Assembly: GCA_026418175.1 (NCBI GenBank)
Contig: JAOABX010000007.1
Location: forward strand, 1 to 64,000
From: Flavobacteriales bacterium
Lineage (GTDB): Bacteria > Bacteroidota > Bacteroidia > CAIKAF01
Direction of reading: 5' to 3'
DNA length: 64,000 nucleotides
The first letter of the stretch is position 1, and each line of letters begins with the position of its first letter. Position numbers and translations under genes: made by a program. This document shows, one piece after another, positions 48,887 to 59,323 of this stretch. The notes under the pieces are model-generated. The model made no database searches. It had not been told where the DNA came from and saw only the letters and a list, made by a program, of their open reading frames with translations.

Positions 48887-51136
48887 ATGAAACGATTTGT
48901 TTTACTAACATCCCTAGTATGCTCTGTTTTTCAAAATTATGCCCAAGCTAGTCTAACTGGTGTTGTTAAAAGCCCAACAGGAGAAAAATTACCGGGAGTA
49001 CATGTGTATTGGTTAGGTACACCACAAGGCACTTATACAGATAGTGCAGGAAAATTTACGCTTGTTTATCCAGACAGCTTATATACTGGGAAATTAATTC
49101 TTTCACACATCGGGTATGAAACTGATACATTGGACGTAAAAAACATCAAACAAATTACAATTACCCTCTACGAAACTAAAATACTCAATACGGTAGTAAT
49201 AGAAGAACGATTACAAGGTTCTGCCTTTAAAACCAGCGCCGTTCAGCTGATAGAAAACCTGAGTAAAAACGAATTCAAAAAAGCAGCCTGTTGTAATTTA
49301 TCTGAAAGCTTTGAAACCAATGCCACTATTGATGTAAGTTTCAGTGATGCGGTTACTGGTGCAAAACATATTCAGTTGCTTGGCCTGGACGGAAAGTATG
49401 TACAACTTACCACCGAATTATTGCCTTCCATTCGTGGCTTAGCTTCCCCTTTTGGACTTACATACATCCCAGGGCCTTGGTTGGAGAGCATTCAAATATC
49501 AAAAGGAGCCGGTTCTGTCGTTAACGGATTTGAAGCGCTTACCGGGCAAATTAACGTAGAGTTACGAAAACCTGAAAACGAAAAACGACTGCATGTAAAT
49601 GCCTATGTGAATCACATGGGTCGTGCCGAAGGAAATGTAATCTTCACCCATCGGTTTAAAAGTAACCGTTGGAGCACGGCTCTACTGGCTCACGGCGATT
49701 ACATGAATACGCCCGTGGATGATAATGATGATACCTTTCAGGATGTTCCGTTAATTAAGCAAGGAAGTTTTTTACATCGCTGGACCTATCACGGCGAAAA
49801 ATTTGAAACGCAGTTTGGCATAAAAGGCCTGTATGAATCAAGGGGCGGAGGAAATATGGCCTATCTGAGAAACGACAGCCTGTTTCCCCAATATGGGTTC
49901 GACATGCAAACATGGCGCGGAGAAGCTTTCTGGAAATTCGGAATCTTTTTTGAAGGGCAGGATTGGAAAAGCATCGGAATTCAAACTAACGGTGTGTACC
50001 ATGACCAACGCGGATTTTTTGGAAACAACCGCTACGAAGGAATTCAGCGAAGCGCTTTTCTCAATATTATATACCAGTCTATTTTTGGTAATACCCAACA
50101 TAAATTTAAAACCGGATTTTCTTTTCAATACGACCAGATAGATGAAGCATTTGACACCACTGGATTTAGCCGCTTAGAGCTGATTCCCGGCGGATACTTT
50201 GAATATACATTCGATAATCTGAACAATGTTTCGTTAGTGGCTGGTGGCAGGCTGGATTACCATAACCTGTTTGGATTTTTTCCGGTTGCCCGAATCAATT
50301 TCAAATGGGAAATTACCAAAGGGTTTTATTTTCGAGCTTCCGGTGGCCGCGGATGGCGTGTACCCAATCTGTTTGCTGAAAATACTGCAGTATTAGTTTC
50401 TGCCCGGCAAATCAATCTAGTAGGATATAATATTCGGCCTGAAGTAGCCTGGAATTATGGTTTGAGCCTGCATTATGCTTTTCAAATACGAAAACGTGAT
50501 GCCAGTTTGGTAGCTGATTTTTTTCGAACTGATTTTACCAACCAACTCATTATAGACCGAGAAGTACAAGGAGAATTAAAATTTTATAACTTAAATGGGC
50601 CGTCATTTTCCAATGTATTTCAATTTACTTTTCAGGCAGAACCCATCCGGAAGTTTGAAATTCGGTTGGCTTACAAATGGCAGGATGTTCGGGCAGATTT
50701 TTCAGGTAATGTAGAACGTGTGCCCTTAGTACCGGAACATAAAGCCTTCATTAATCTAAGTTACACTACTCCTAAATGGGGATTTTCGTTTGACTTTACG
50801 GCCAAGCTGAACGGTCCGTCGCGCATTCCGACAGTAACAGACCCTTCGGGAAATGTCTGGCAAACACAGTCACCCTGGTATCCGATTTTTCATGCACAAA
50901 TTGCCAAAGATTTCAAAATTATGGAATGGTATGTGGGATGTGAAAACATTGGCGGATTTACACAACCTCATCCCATTGTAGATGCACAAAATCCGTTTGG
51001 AAACAACTTTGATGCTTCTCTGATCTGGGCCCCCATTTTTGGTCGCATGTTTTATACCGGAATACGGTTTGATTTAGAGTATAAGCAAGCCAGAAGCTTT
51101 AAAAAGCAAAAAGAAAAAATAATACAATCCCAATAA
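48887..51136 (+). CDS. TonB-dependent receptor with carboxypeptidase-regulatory-like N-terminal domain (putative metal receptor)
   Basis: SLTGVVKSPTGEKLPGVHVYWLGT; FKKAACCNLSESFETNATIDVSFSDAVTGAKHIQLLGLDGKYVQ; GPWLESIQISKGAGSVVNGFEALTGQINVE. Confidence 0.92.
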   Translation: MKRFVLLTSLVCSVFQNYAQASLTGVVKSPTGEKLPGVHVYWLGTPQGTYTDSAGKFTLVYPDSLYTGKLILSHIGYETDTLDVKNIKQITITLYETKILNTVVIEERLQGSAFKTSAVQLIENLSKNEFKKAACCNLSESFETNATIDVSFSDAVTGAKHIQLLGLDGKYVQLTTELLPSIRGLASPFGLTYIPGPWLESIQISKGAGSVVNGFEALTGQINVELRKPENEKRLHVNAYVNHMGRAEGNVIFTHRFKSNRWSTALLAHGDYMNTPVDDNDDTFQDVPLIKQGSFLHRWTYHGEKFETQFGIKGLYESRGGGNMAYLRNDSLFPQYGFDMQTWRGEAFWKFGIFFEGQDWKSIGIQTNGVYHDQRGFFGNNRYEGIQRSAFLNIIYQSIFGNTQHKFKTGFSFQYDQIDEAFDTTGFSRLELIPGGYFEYTFDNLNNVSLVAGGRLDYHNLFGFFPVARINFKWEITKGFYFRASGGRGWRVPNLFAENTAVLVSARQINLVGYNIRPEVAWNYGLSLHYAFQIRKRDASLVADFFRTDFTNQLIIDREVQGELKFYNLNGPSFSNVFQFTFQAEPIRKFEIRLAYKWQDVRADFSGNVERVPLVPEHKAFINLSYTTPKWGFSFDFTAKLNGPSRIPTVTDPSGNVWQTQSPWYPIFHAQIAKDFKIMEWYVGCENIGGFTQPHPIVDAQNPFGNNFDASLIWAPIFGRMFYTGIRFDLEYKQARSFKKQKEKIIQSQ

Positions 51137-51204
51137 TTAAAACTAATCAAATAAGTTGAGAATTTGTATTTTGCTATTTTATATAACTAATCAACATAGT
51201 ACCC

Positions 51205-51894
51205 ATGCTACAGGAAATAAATACCGAATATGTCTTGTTTCTGGATATAGAAACAGTGCCCCAGTATCCGGATTACATTTCCGTTCCGGAAGAAAAAAAG
51301 AAATTTTGGAAACACAAGGCATCACTGATTAGTAAAAGCGAATCAGATACACCGGAAACGCTGTATGAACGAGCCGGTATCTATGCCGAATTTGGTAAAA
51401 TTATTTGTATTTCTTCCGGATTTATCCGCGATGGAAAATTGCAAATAAAATCGTTTGCTGGTGATGATGAAAAATTATTACTTCAAGAATTTGCCTCAGT
51501 ATTACAAAAATTGCAAAACAGTGGCAAACGTTGGTACTTGTGTGCCCATAACGGTAAAGAATTTGACTTTCCTTATATCGCACGACGAATGATAGTTCAC
51601 AGCATTCAAGTGCCTTCCATCCTTGACCCTCGTGGAAAATGGGCTAAAGACTTACAATTGTTAGACACCATGGAATTATGGAAATTTGGTGATTATAAAA
51701 ACTTCACAGCGCTTGACTTGCTGGCAGATATCTTCGGCATTCCATCACCCAAAGACGATATGGACGGGAGCCAGGTTCATAGTATATATTATAAAGATGG
51801 TAATTTACAACGCATTGTAAATTACTGCGAAAAAGACGTTTATACACTTTGTAAGGTGTTTTTAAAATTTAAAGGAGAAGAAACGTTGTTATAA
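51205..51894 (+). CDS. PolB-like 3'-5' exonuclease domain protein
   Basis: VLFLDIETVPQYP, CAHNGKEFDFPYIARRM, VNYCEKDVYTL (DEDD-type motifs). Confidence 0.88.
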   Translation: MLQEINTEYVLFLDIETVPQYPDYISVPEEKKKFWKHKASLISKSESDTPETLYERAGIYAEFGKIICISSGFIRDGKLQIKSFAGDDEKLLLQEFASVLQKLQNSGKRWYLCAHNGKEFDFPYIARRMIVHSIQVPSILDPRGKWAKDLQLLDTMELWKFGDYKNFTALDLLADIFGIPSPKDDMDGSQVHSIYYKDGNLQRIVNYCEKDVYTLCKVFLKFKGEETLL

Positions 51895-51994
51895 GTAATT
51901 TGAATTTCATCATAATAATGTTTATAAACTTTGTTTTTCAAAATAAAAGATTCCTTTGTTGGTTTGTAGATTTGTGTTTCAATTCACTTTTTTC

Positions 51995-52504
51995 ATGAAG
52001 CATATCATTTATTTTCTTTTGGCAGTTTTCCTGCTTTCGTGTGGCAATCCGGCTCACCAGAAAATGGCTAAAAACTTTGCTGAAGTATTTAATGATGAGC
52101 AAGCTATGCTCCGAAAAAACAATCTGGGTGATGATTATATGAAAGTAATGGAAAACGAAACTCCGGAACGTATTATTTATCAGGATGAAACCATGATTAA
52201 AACCAGCTATAAGTTTAGTGAGCAGGAAGAATACCAGTTTACCTTTCTGTTTACGAACCAAAAACTGAACGATGTGTTTTGTGATGTGTATTTACCCAAA
52301 ATTGAAGATGGAGATTTTTTTACGGAATGGATGAAAAAAAAATTGAATAAAAAATATACATACTTGGGCGAAGAAAAAGGAATAGAACGATGGCAAAAGG
52401 ATGGAATTTCAGTAGAACTGACAAATGAAAGTGAATTGTTTGAATATGGAAAAGTACGTGTACTTTTCTTTTCTACACCGGCATCCGAACAATTACCGAT
52501 GTAA
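51995..52504 (+). CDS. Hypothetical lipoprotein
   Basis: ATG at 51995: MKHIIYFLLAVFLLSCGNPAHQK lipobox. The track start at 51956 overlaps a TAGATTTG -7-like box. Confidence 0.75.
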   Translation: MKHIIYFLLAVFLLSCGNPAHQKMAKNFAEVFNDEQAMLRKNNLGDDYMKVMENETPERIIYQDETMIKTSYKFSEQEEYQFTFLFTNQKLNDVFCDVYLPKIEDGDFFTEWMKKKLNKKYTYLGEEKGIERWQKDGISVELTNESELFEYGKVRVLFFSTPASEQLPM

Positions 52505-53572
52505 TCAGGCTTGTTGAACCACTTTATTAGCCAATTGACCGCAAGCAGCATCAATATCTTTCCCCCGGCTTCTGCGCACATTAACTATGATGCCTTTAGA
52601 TTCCAAAAAACGAATAAACGCATCTGTTTTTTGCTTTGAAGCTTGCTGGAAAAACCCATCATCAATGGGGTTATATTCTATGATATTTACCTTACAGGGT
52701 ATATGTTTGCAAAATTCTGCCAGTTCACGGGCATCCTGAATTTCATCATTAAAATCTCGAAAGATGATATATTCATAGGTAACCCTTGTTCCGGTTTTTT
52801 CATAAAAATACTTCAACGCATCGGCTAACTCTTCCAATGGATTGGATTGATTGATACTCATTAAACGAGTTCTTTTTTCATTATTGGCCACATGCAACGA
52901 TAACGCCAGATTAAATTTCACCTGATCATCGCCCATTTTTCGAATCATTTTGGCTATACCAGAAGTTGAAAGGGTAATTCTGCGGGGAGACATACCTAAG
53001 CCTTCGGGCGAAGTAATCATCTGAATGGAGGTCATTACATTCTTGTAATTGAGCAGGGGCTCCCCCATTCCCATATACACAATGTTGGTCAAAGGAATTC
53101 CGTAAGTATCTATTGCCAATTTATTAATAGCAACTACCTGGTCATAAATTTCATCAGGAGTAAGGTTTCGCATCATTTTTAAGCGGGCTGTAGCGCAGAA
53201 TTTACAATCCAGACTGCAACCAACTTGTGATGAAATACACGCAGTCATACGGTCGCCAGCCGGTATCAATACTCCTTCCACCAATTTCCCGTCATGGAGT
53301 TCAAAAGCCACCTTGATGGTTCCGTCTTTACTGCGTTGGCTGGAGGCAATTTTGATTTTATGAATTTCAAAATGTTGTTCAAGAAATGTTCGCAACTCTT
53401 TGGAAATATTTGTCATTTCCTGAAATGAAGCGGCTGATTTTTGCCACACCCACTGATATACCTGGTCAGCCCGAAATGCCTTTTCACCTTTTTCCACAAA
53501 AAAGGCTTTGAGCTGATCCTTACTGAATCCGCGAATATTGGGCTTTTCTGTTCGAACAATCATGGATTGCAA
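52505..53572 (-). CDS. rlmN: 23S rRNA (adenine2503-C2)-methyltransferase
   Basis: ACISSQVGCSLDCKFCATARLKMMRNLT radical-SAM motif; NIVYMGMGEPLLNY. Confidence 0.96.
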   Translation of the reverse strand: MQSMIVRTEKPNIRGFSKDQLKAFFVEKGEKAFRADQVYQWVWQKSAASFQEMTNISKELRTFLEQHFEIHKIKIASSQRSKDGTIKVAFELHDGKLVEGVLIPAGDRMTACISSQVGCSLDCKFCATARLKMMRNLTPDEIYDQVVAINKLAIDTYGIPLTNIVYMGMGEPLLNYKNVMTSIQMITSPEGLGMSPRRITLSTSGIAKMIRKMGDDQVKFNLALSLHVANNEKRTRLMSINQSNPLEELADALKYFYEKTGTRVTYEYIIFRDFNDEIQDARELAEFCKHIPCKVNIIEYNPIDDGFFQQASKQKTDAFIRFLESKGIIVNVRRSRGKDIDAACGQLANKVVQQA

Positions 53573-53693
53573 AAATACAGAATTACAAGCTGTATATCAA
53601 GATTTAAAAGAGCAGGGTATATTCTCATTTAAAAAATTTGCCCTTTTTATACTGCTTCTCCGATTAAGGAAGATTGCAATTATTGAATGCCTA

Positions 53694-54134
53694 TCAGATT
53701 TTTTCAAATGTCAGTAAGTCAGTGCCGCTTCCACCACCACTAACATCCTCTAATTCAATTTTTGTAGAAGAAAACGATGTAAATATCCCAGTCACCATTC
53801 AAATCTTCGAATTCTGGCTGACCCATAAAAAAAAATCGCAAAATTCAAATCAGAAAGGTTGTCATCATACGGATTGCTATCTGTAATTGCAAAATCAGCA
53901 TAATACGTATTTGATCCATTCGTAACGGTTATCAATGAAGCATCATCAAAATCAAATGTATATCCTGTAAAATGATTTGTTTCGTCGATTCCCGAATCAT
54001 TGAAATATGAAATTTTCCAGTATCCTGATTTTACAATATTAGAAATGTCCTCTGAAGTAGCATTATTATTTTTGCAAGAAGCAAATAAGGCAACTATAGC
54101 CTAACCCCAAAAAGTTTTTTTTATAATTTTTAAT
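53694..54134 (-). pseudogene. Decayed lipoprotein gene (start loss and several frameshifts)
   Basis: Fragments in three minus-strand frames: (I)KNYKKNFLGL / AIVALFASCKNNNATSEDISNIVKSGYWKISYFNDSGIDETNHFTGYTFDFDDASLITVTNGSNTYYADFAITDSNPYDDNLSDLNFAIFF / MGQPEFEDLNGDWDI / GIFTSFSSTKIELEDVSGGGSGTDLLTFEKI*. Confidence 0.75.
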
Positions 54135-54192
54135 ATTAGTTAATTAATGAATTTAATAAAAAATAAAGAACAATTACCGAAAATTAATTTTT

Positions 54193-54924
54193 TTAAAAAG
54201 GAAGCATATCCCACAACCGGCGAGGAAAAATCTTCATTAAAATACCTATAATAACCCAACGCCTCGAAATATAAGCCACTTCCTCCTTTCGTTTAATGGA
54301 ACGATACATTTGTCTTGTAGCTTTTTCCAGGGATGTCATCCAAAAAATGGGGGCATCTTGAACTTTGGAACGATCAATTGTATTAATAAAACCAGGCCGA
54401 AGTTCTGTAATTTGAATATTTAATTTATCTTTTTTTGATTTGATGCGCAGGCTTTCCAAGTACAATATTTGATATCCTTTGGTTGAAAAATATGCTGCAT
54501 ATTCCGGATTTCCCCGCAATCCGGAAACTGATGTAATAGCAGCAATTTGCCCGCCACCGTGTTGCATAAAATAGCGATAAACAAACGTAATGCAATTGGT
54601 AAATCCAATTACGTTGGTTTTAATAATATTATGTTCTTTATCAAAATCCAGTTCTTTATTCATTTCACCATTACCGGATGAATACACCAAAAGATCCAAG
54701 CCTCCCAATTCTTCAATCAACTCGTGAATCATACGTTGAGAGGTATCTACATCCTGTACATCAAATGCACGAAAAACGAAAGCTTGTGGATTGGATTGAT
54801 GTATTTTTTCCAAATTCACTTTTCTTCTGCCGGTTATCCCCACACGATATCCATCGGCAGCCAGAATTTCAGCCATTCGTTTTCCGATACCGGATGTTGC
54901 TCCTATGACAATTGCACGTTTCAT
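54193..54924 (-). CDS. SDR-family NAD(P)-dependent oxidoreductase
   Basis: AIVIGATSGIGKRMAEILA; YSSGNGE; AAYFSTKGYQ. Confidence 0.92.
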   Translation of the reverse strand: MKRAIVIGATSGIGKRMAEILAADGYRVGITGRRKVNLEKIHQSNPQAFVFRAFDVQDVDTSQRMIHELIEELGGLDLLVYSSGNGEMNKELDFDKEHNIIKTNVIGFTNCITFVYRYFMQHGGGQIAAITSVSGLRGNPEYAAYFSTKGYQILYLESLRIKSKKDKLNIQITELRPGFINTIDRSKVQDAPIFWMTSLEKATRQMYRSIKRKEEVAYISRRWVIIGILMKIFPRRLWDMLPF

Positions 54925-57059
54925 GGTTGAGAATGGGGAGCGCCCAAGCGTTTAAAATATTCATCGGCTTTGGTTTTATTACCCAAGATGTTGTATGTTA
55001 CACCCATATTCATTATTGCTTCTCGGTTATTTGGATCAAACGATAAGGTTTGTTCATAACAAGTAATGGCTTTATCATATTGTTGCATAGCAGCATACGA
55101 ATTTCCTGTATTATTCATAGCACCTGCATGTTTGGGGTCGCGCTGCAAGGCTTTAGCATACATGGCAATGGCCGTATTAAAATCGTTACTTCGAGCATAC
55201 ACATTGCCTAAATTATACCAAGGATTGGCAGCCGTACTATCGTATTGAATGGATTGAATCAAGGCCTCTTTGGCTTCTACCAATTGGCCTAATTCCAAAT
55301 AACTCATGCCAATATTATTCCACACATCAGCACGATTGGGTTCTTGTTGCAATGCTAATTTGTAAGCTTCAATGGCTTTCTCATGTTGCTTTACATCGGC
55401 ATAAGCCACCCCGCCTTGAAAATAAAAATCGAAATTCTCCCTGCTTTTTACTTTCAGGCCATTTTCATAGGCCCATATTGCTTTTTCAGGATCTTTTAAG
55501 ATGCGATATGCAAAAACCAAATGCACCCACGCATCAAAATAATTGGGCATAATTTTAATGCTTCGATTGAGGTATTCCAGAGCCTCAAGGGTAAGTTTTT
55601 CACGGGTTGGATCGTTTTCATCCAGTTTTAAAATGGTTTCGGTAATTAAATTACTAGCATATGAAAACTGTGTACGTGCACTGCGTGGATTATTATCTTT
55701 ATCTGCTTTAAACAGGGTAGCACTGGTTTTCCAATCGGGATTTCGACTGATGGTTTTAACTGAGAAAAGTGATAGAATCACTATCATGATGCCCGTAAAG
55801 GCTTTACCAGAAATAAACACATCGCGAAAAGTTTCAACCTTAACATTTCTGACTTTAACAACCCTGGAAAGTAAAACGGGGGCTGCCATGCATAAGCCCA
55901 ACGAAGGTAAATAAGCAAAACGCTCTCCCAATGTAGCTTCAATAATGATGATCATATTAGAGACTATGGAAATAGTTAACCCAAAAAATAATAAACCAAA
56001 AGCTGCCGGATCTTTTTTCTTCCAGTGATATCCAATATAGACTAACATGCTAATAATAACGGCTAATGAAGCTAAAAATCGGAAATCTCCAGGAGTAGCT
56101 ATAGGTATTGTATTGTAAGAATAATCATAACTCAGCGGATGTGGAAACAAAAATAATCGAATATACATACCTACCATGACTATGGATGTAGCAAAGTGTT
56201 CGGCATTGTTTTTTGCAGCTACAATTGAATTATTTATTAACGCAATTTCCTTGAAATTAGAAATTTCTCCCAAGGCAGAAATTCGTAATCCCAAATAAGC
56301 AAATACGGCAATTGCCAATAATACCAAGGATACTGCATATTGTGATTTTTTGGGTGTTGTAAAAAAGTATAAAGCCAATGGAATGACAGCAAATAGTGTT
56401 ATTGCACTTTCTTTGGCCAATACAGCCAACAAATAATATAAACTCCCTAATATCAACTTGCTTCCTTGATTTGTTTTACCATAACTTGTAAAAGCTTGCA
56501 AACTCAACACCCCAAAAAATAACGCTAAAATTTCATCCCGGCTTTTGATGTTAGCTACTACTTCAGTATGTAATGGATGAGCCATAAACATCAGTGCAGC
56601 TGCCAGAGGAATCAATACGTGTTGGCCATTCATCCAAGTATGCATCAGGCGATAAATAAACCACCCGGTAAGAGAATATAATAATACATTTAAAAGGTGT
56701 CCCAACAAAGGATTGTTGGGCGCTAACTGCCATTCGATGGCAAACATAACCAGCGAGAGCGGGCGATATAAACTCTCTTGTCGGTCCCAAAAACCTTCCC
56801 GGTAAGCAGTAGTTAAAATTTCAGGAATAGCAACAACACCTTTGGTAATAATTTTATTTTTAAAAGTAACCATTTCATCATCCAGTACATAATCATGACC
56901 CAGGGTATTTACATACAAAACCAACCCTAAGAAAGCACAAAGCAAGGCAAACCAGGTATGCATTTGCTTTGGCAATGCATGCTGAACCGTAGTATTTACT
57001 GTTGGCTCAGCAATTGGTTTACGTGTAGCAACTTGTTTTCTTATAGGTTTCTTTTTCAT
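54921..57059 (-). CDS. TMTC-like multi-TM protein with C-terminal TPR repeats (putative GT-C glycosyltransferase)
   Basis: GHDYVLDDEMVTFKNKII, FMAHPLHTEVVANIKSRDEILA, at least 5 C-terminal TPRs. Confidence 0.87.
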   Translation of the reverse strand: MKKKPIRKQVATRKPIAEPTVNTTVQHALPKQMHTWFALLCAFLGLVLYVNTLGHDYVLDDEMVTFKNKIITKGVVAIPEILTTAYREGFWDRQESLYRPLSLVMFAIEWQLAPNNPLLGHLLNVLLYSLTGWFIYRLMHTWMNGQHVLIPLAAALMFMAHPLHTEVVANIKSRDEILALFFGVLSLQAFTSYGKTNQGSKLILGSLYYLLAVLAKESAITLFAVIPLALYFFTTPKKSQYAVSLVLLAIAVFAYLGLRISALGEISNFKEIALINNSIVAAKNNAEHFATSIVMVGMYIRLFLFPHPLSYDYSYNTIPIATPGDFRFLASLAVIISMLVYIGYHWKKKDPAAFGLLFFGLTISIVSNMIIIIEATLGERFAYLPSLGLCMAAPVLLSRVVKVRNVKVETFRDVFISGKAFTGIMIVILSLFSVKTISRNPDWKTSATLFKADKDNNPRSARTQFSYASNLITETILKLDENDPTREKLTLEALEYLNRSIKIMPNYFDAWVHLVFAYRILKDPEKAIWAYENGLKVKSRENFDFYFQGGVAYADVKQHEKAIEAYKLALQQEPNRADVWNNIGMSYLELGQLVEAKEALIQSIQYDSTAANPWYNLGNVYARSNDFNTAIAMYAKALQRDPKHAGAMNNTGNSYAAMQQYDKAITCYEQTLSFDPNNREAIMNMGVTYNILGNKTKADEYFKRLGAPHSQP

Positions 57060-57203
57060 TTCTGCATGGTATTACAATCATCTATAAATGTGTATTCAAA
57101 TAGTGAAAATAAAAAAGATTGGTTAAATGGTTTTAAAAAGAATGAGCTTCATTGAACAAAAATGTATAAAAAGCATTATGTTCGCTAAGTAAATCTATAA
57201 AAT

Positions 57204-57527
57204 ATGGCAGTAGAAGTAGTAACTGACAATAATTTTCAAACAGCGATAGGTGCCCATGAACGGGTGATTGTAAAATATTATGCAGATTGGTGCGGCTCAT
57301 GCAAACTATTTGCCCCAAAATTTCGCCGTTTGAGCGAAGATGAACGATTTAAGGAAATTGCATTTATAGATGTAAATGCAGAGGAAAACCCGGAAGCCCG
57401 AAAAGTGGCAGGCGTAGATAATCTTCCATTTTTTGCTACTTTTTACAAAGGAAAGCTAGTTACCGGGCAAGCCACCTCCAAAGAAGAACAGGTTGTTGCC
57501 ATGCTTGAACAATTAAAATCGTTGTAG
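57204..57527 (+). CDS. Thioredoxin family protein
   Basis: VKYYADWCGSCKLFAPKFRRLSED; DNLPFFATFYKGK. Confidence 0.93.
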   Translation: MAVEVVTDNNFQTAIGAHERVIVKYYADWCGSCKLFAPKFRRLSEDERFKEIAFIDVNAEENPEARKVAGVDNLPFFATFYKGKLVTGQATSKEEQVVAMLEQLKSL

Positions 57528-57529
57528 AT

Positions 57530-57769
57530 ATGAAAATTCCAGCCATAAAAAAATTAGTTGAACAGGCTGATATGGAGAGCTTACGCCAGGCAGAGCAATC
57601 ACTTTATGATGAACAGCCATTACCCATTGAAGTGGATGGGGAGGATGAAGGCGAAAAACTAACCCATGTTTTGGCAGCCATCTACATTAAAGAGCGAATG
57701 GCGCAAGGAGATGATTTCACAACCGCCTTGCGAGCATATTCACAACGTGTACGAAATTCTATCAATTAA
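57530..57769 (+). CDS. Hypothetical protein, 79 aa
   Basis: Directly downstream of the thioredoxin gene with a 2-nt gap; intact ORF. Confidence 0.65.
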   Translation: MKIPAIKKLVEQADMESLRQAEQSLYDEQPLPIEVDGEDEGEKLTHVLAAIYIKERMAQGDDFTTALRAYSQRVRNSIN

Positions 57770-59315
57770 TGGCATAAGCAGTTAGCCAATCGGCAATTTT
57801 TCGGTTATCTGCCAAGCGAGGTACTTTATTTTGCCCTCCCAGTTTTCCTTCCGCTTTCATATAATTTCTAAATGCATCTTGTTTTACTAAAGTAATTTTT
57901 GCCGGCTGTAAAATATTGCCTTCTATCAAATCTTTGTAATAAATATTTTTTTGTACCAATGCCGAATTAATTAAATACCTGAATTTTTCCAAATCAGAAG
58001 GTAAGCTTCCAAACTCAATAAACCATTCATGGTAAGGAAGCTCACCGGAGGGAGGATTCACTTGCGGTGCCACATGAAATTCGATTATCTCTGCAGGCAT
58101 TTCCTGCAAGGCTTGTTTTAATGCAAACTCCACTTCTTCGGCAATTACATGCTCGCCAAATGCAGATATAAAGTGCTTAGTGCGGCCTGTTACTATAAGC
58201 CGATAAGGCTTGGTTGAAATAAATTTAACAGTATCTCCTATTAGATACCCCCAAAGACCAGCATTGGTGTTTAAAACAATGGCATAATTTACTCCTATTT
58301 GCACTTCTTCTAAGGTAAACCGTGAAGGATTTGCCTGAAACACTTCGTTGGCGGGTATAAATTCATAAAAAATGCCGGAATTTACTTGAATCAACAAACC
58401 TGGTTCATATTGGGAGTCCTGAAAAGCAATAAAGCCTTCAGAGGCCGGATAGGTTTCAATGGTTGCTACTCCACCGCCGAGGGTATTTTCAAATTTTTGA
58501 CGATACGGCTCATAATTCACACCCCCATATACATATAATTGTAGATTAGGAAAAATCTCTTTAATGGTTTTCTTTCCAGTTTTTTCAATGAGTTTTTCAA
58601 AATACATTTGAACCCATGACGGAATACCGCCTAACAATCGCATGTCACGATGATAGGTCTCTTCTACAATCTTTTCTACTTTTTCTTCCCAGTCTTCAAT
58701 GCAATTTGTTCTCCAGGAAGGCAATTGGTTTCGTTTTACATACCATGGCACTTGGTGATTTACAATACCAGATAATCTTCCGGTTAGGATATTGCCGGTT
58801 TTTTCCAGCTCAGGACTGCCCGATAAAAACATCATGCCACCATCAAAAAACGATGCATTTCCGGTTTCCGCAATGTAGCAGAACACTGCATTACGTGCAG
58901 AATTTACATGATACGGTACTGATTCTTTGCTAATAGGAATATATTTAGTACCAGACGTTGTACCTGAAGTTTTGGCGAAATATAAAGGTCTTCCTTTCCA
59001 TAAAACATCTTTTTCGCCACGTATGATTTGCTCAATATATGGCAGTAATCCTTCATATTCGCGAATGGGAACTTGCTTTTTAAAATCTTGATAAGATTGA
59101 ATTTCAGAAAATCCATGATTTTTTCCGAAAGTGGTTTTTGCTGCCTGCTGAATTAATGATTTAAAAACCTGTTCCTGATAATACACTGGGTTTGCACTCC
59201 AATTTTTTACCTTTCGGGCTATTTGATTGGCAAATGGTTTTATGATTGCTGATTTCCATCCCATATTGCAGGTATTTGATGCAAAGTAAGTAAAAACATA
59301 TTCGTATTCTTGCAT
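57762..59315 (-). CDS. GH3-family acyl-adenylating enzyme-like protein
   Basis: KTSGTTSGTKYIPIS; YPASEGFIAFQ; VTGRTKHFISAFGEHVI. Confidence 0.9.
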   Translation of the reverse strand: MQEYEYVFTYFASNTCNMGWKSAIIKPFANQIARKVKNWSANPVYYQEQVFKSLIQQAAKTTFGKNHGFSEIQSYQDFKKQVPIREYEGLLPYIEQIIRGEKDVLWKGRPLYFAKTSGTTSGTKYIPISKESVPYHVNSARNAVFCYIAETGNASFFDGGMMFLSGSPELEKTGNILTGRLSGIVNHQVPWYVKRNQLPSWRTNCIEDWEEKVEKIVEETYHRDMRLLGGIPSWVQMYFEKLIEKTGKKTIKEIFPNLQLYVYGGVNYEPYRQKFENTLGGGVATIETYPASEGFIAFQDSQYEPGLLIQVNSGIFYEFIPANEVFQANPSRFTLEEVQIGVNYAIVLNTNAGLWGYLIGDTVKFISTKPYRLIVTGRTKHFISAFGEHVIAEEVEFALKQALQEMPAEIIEFHVAPQVNPPSGELPYHEWFIEFGSLPSDLEKFRYLINSALVQKNIYYKDLIEGNILQPAKITLVKQDAFRNYMKAEGKLGGQNKVPRLADNRKIADWLTAYAIN

Positions 59316-59323
59316 TTATAGTT

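Noticed and set aside
53674-53886. 70-aa plus-strand ORF
   Set aside because: Antisense to the decayed lipoprotein gene, which explains the region better.
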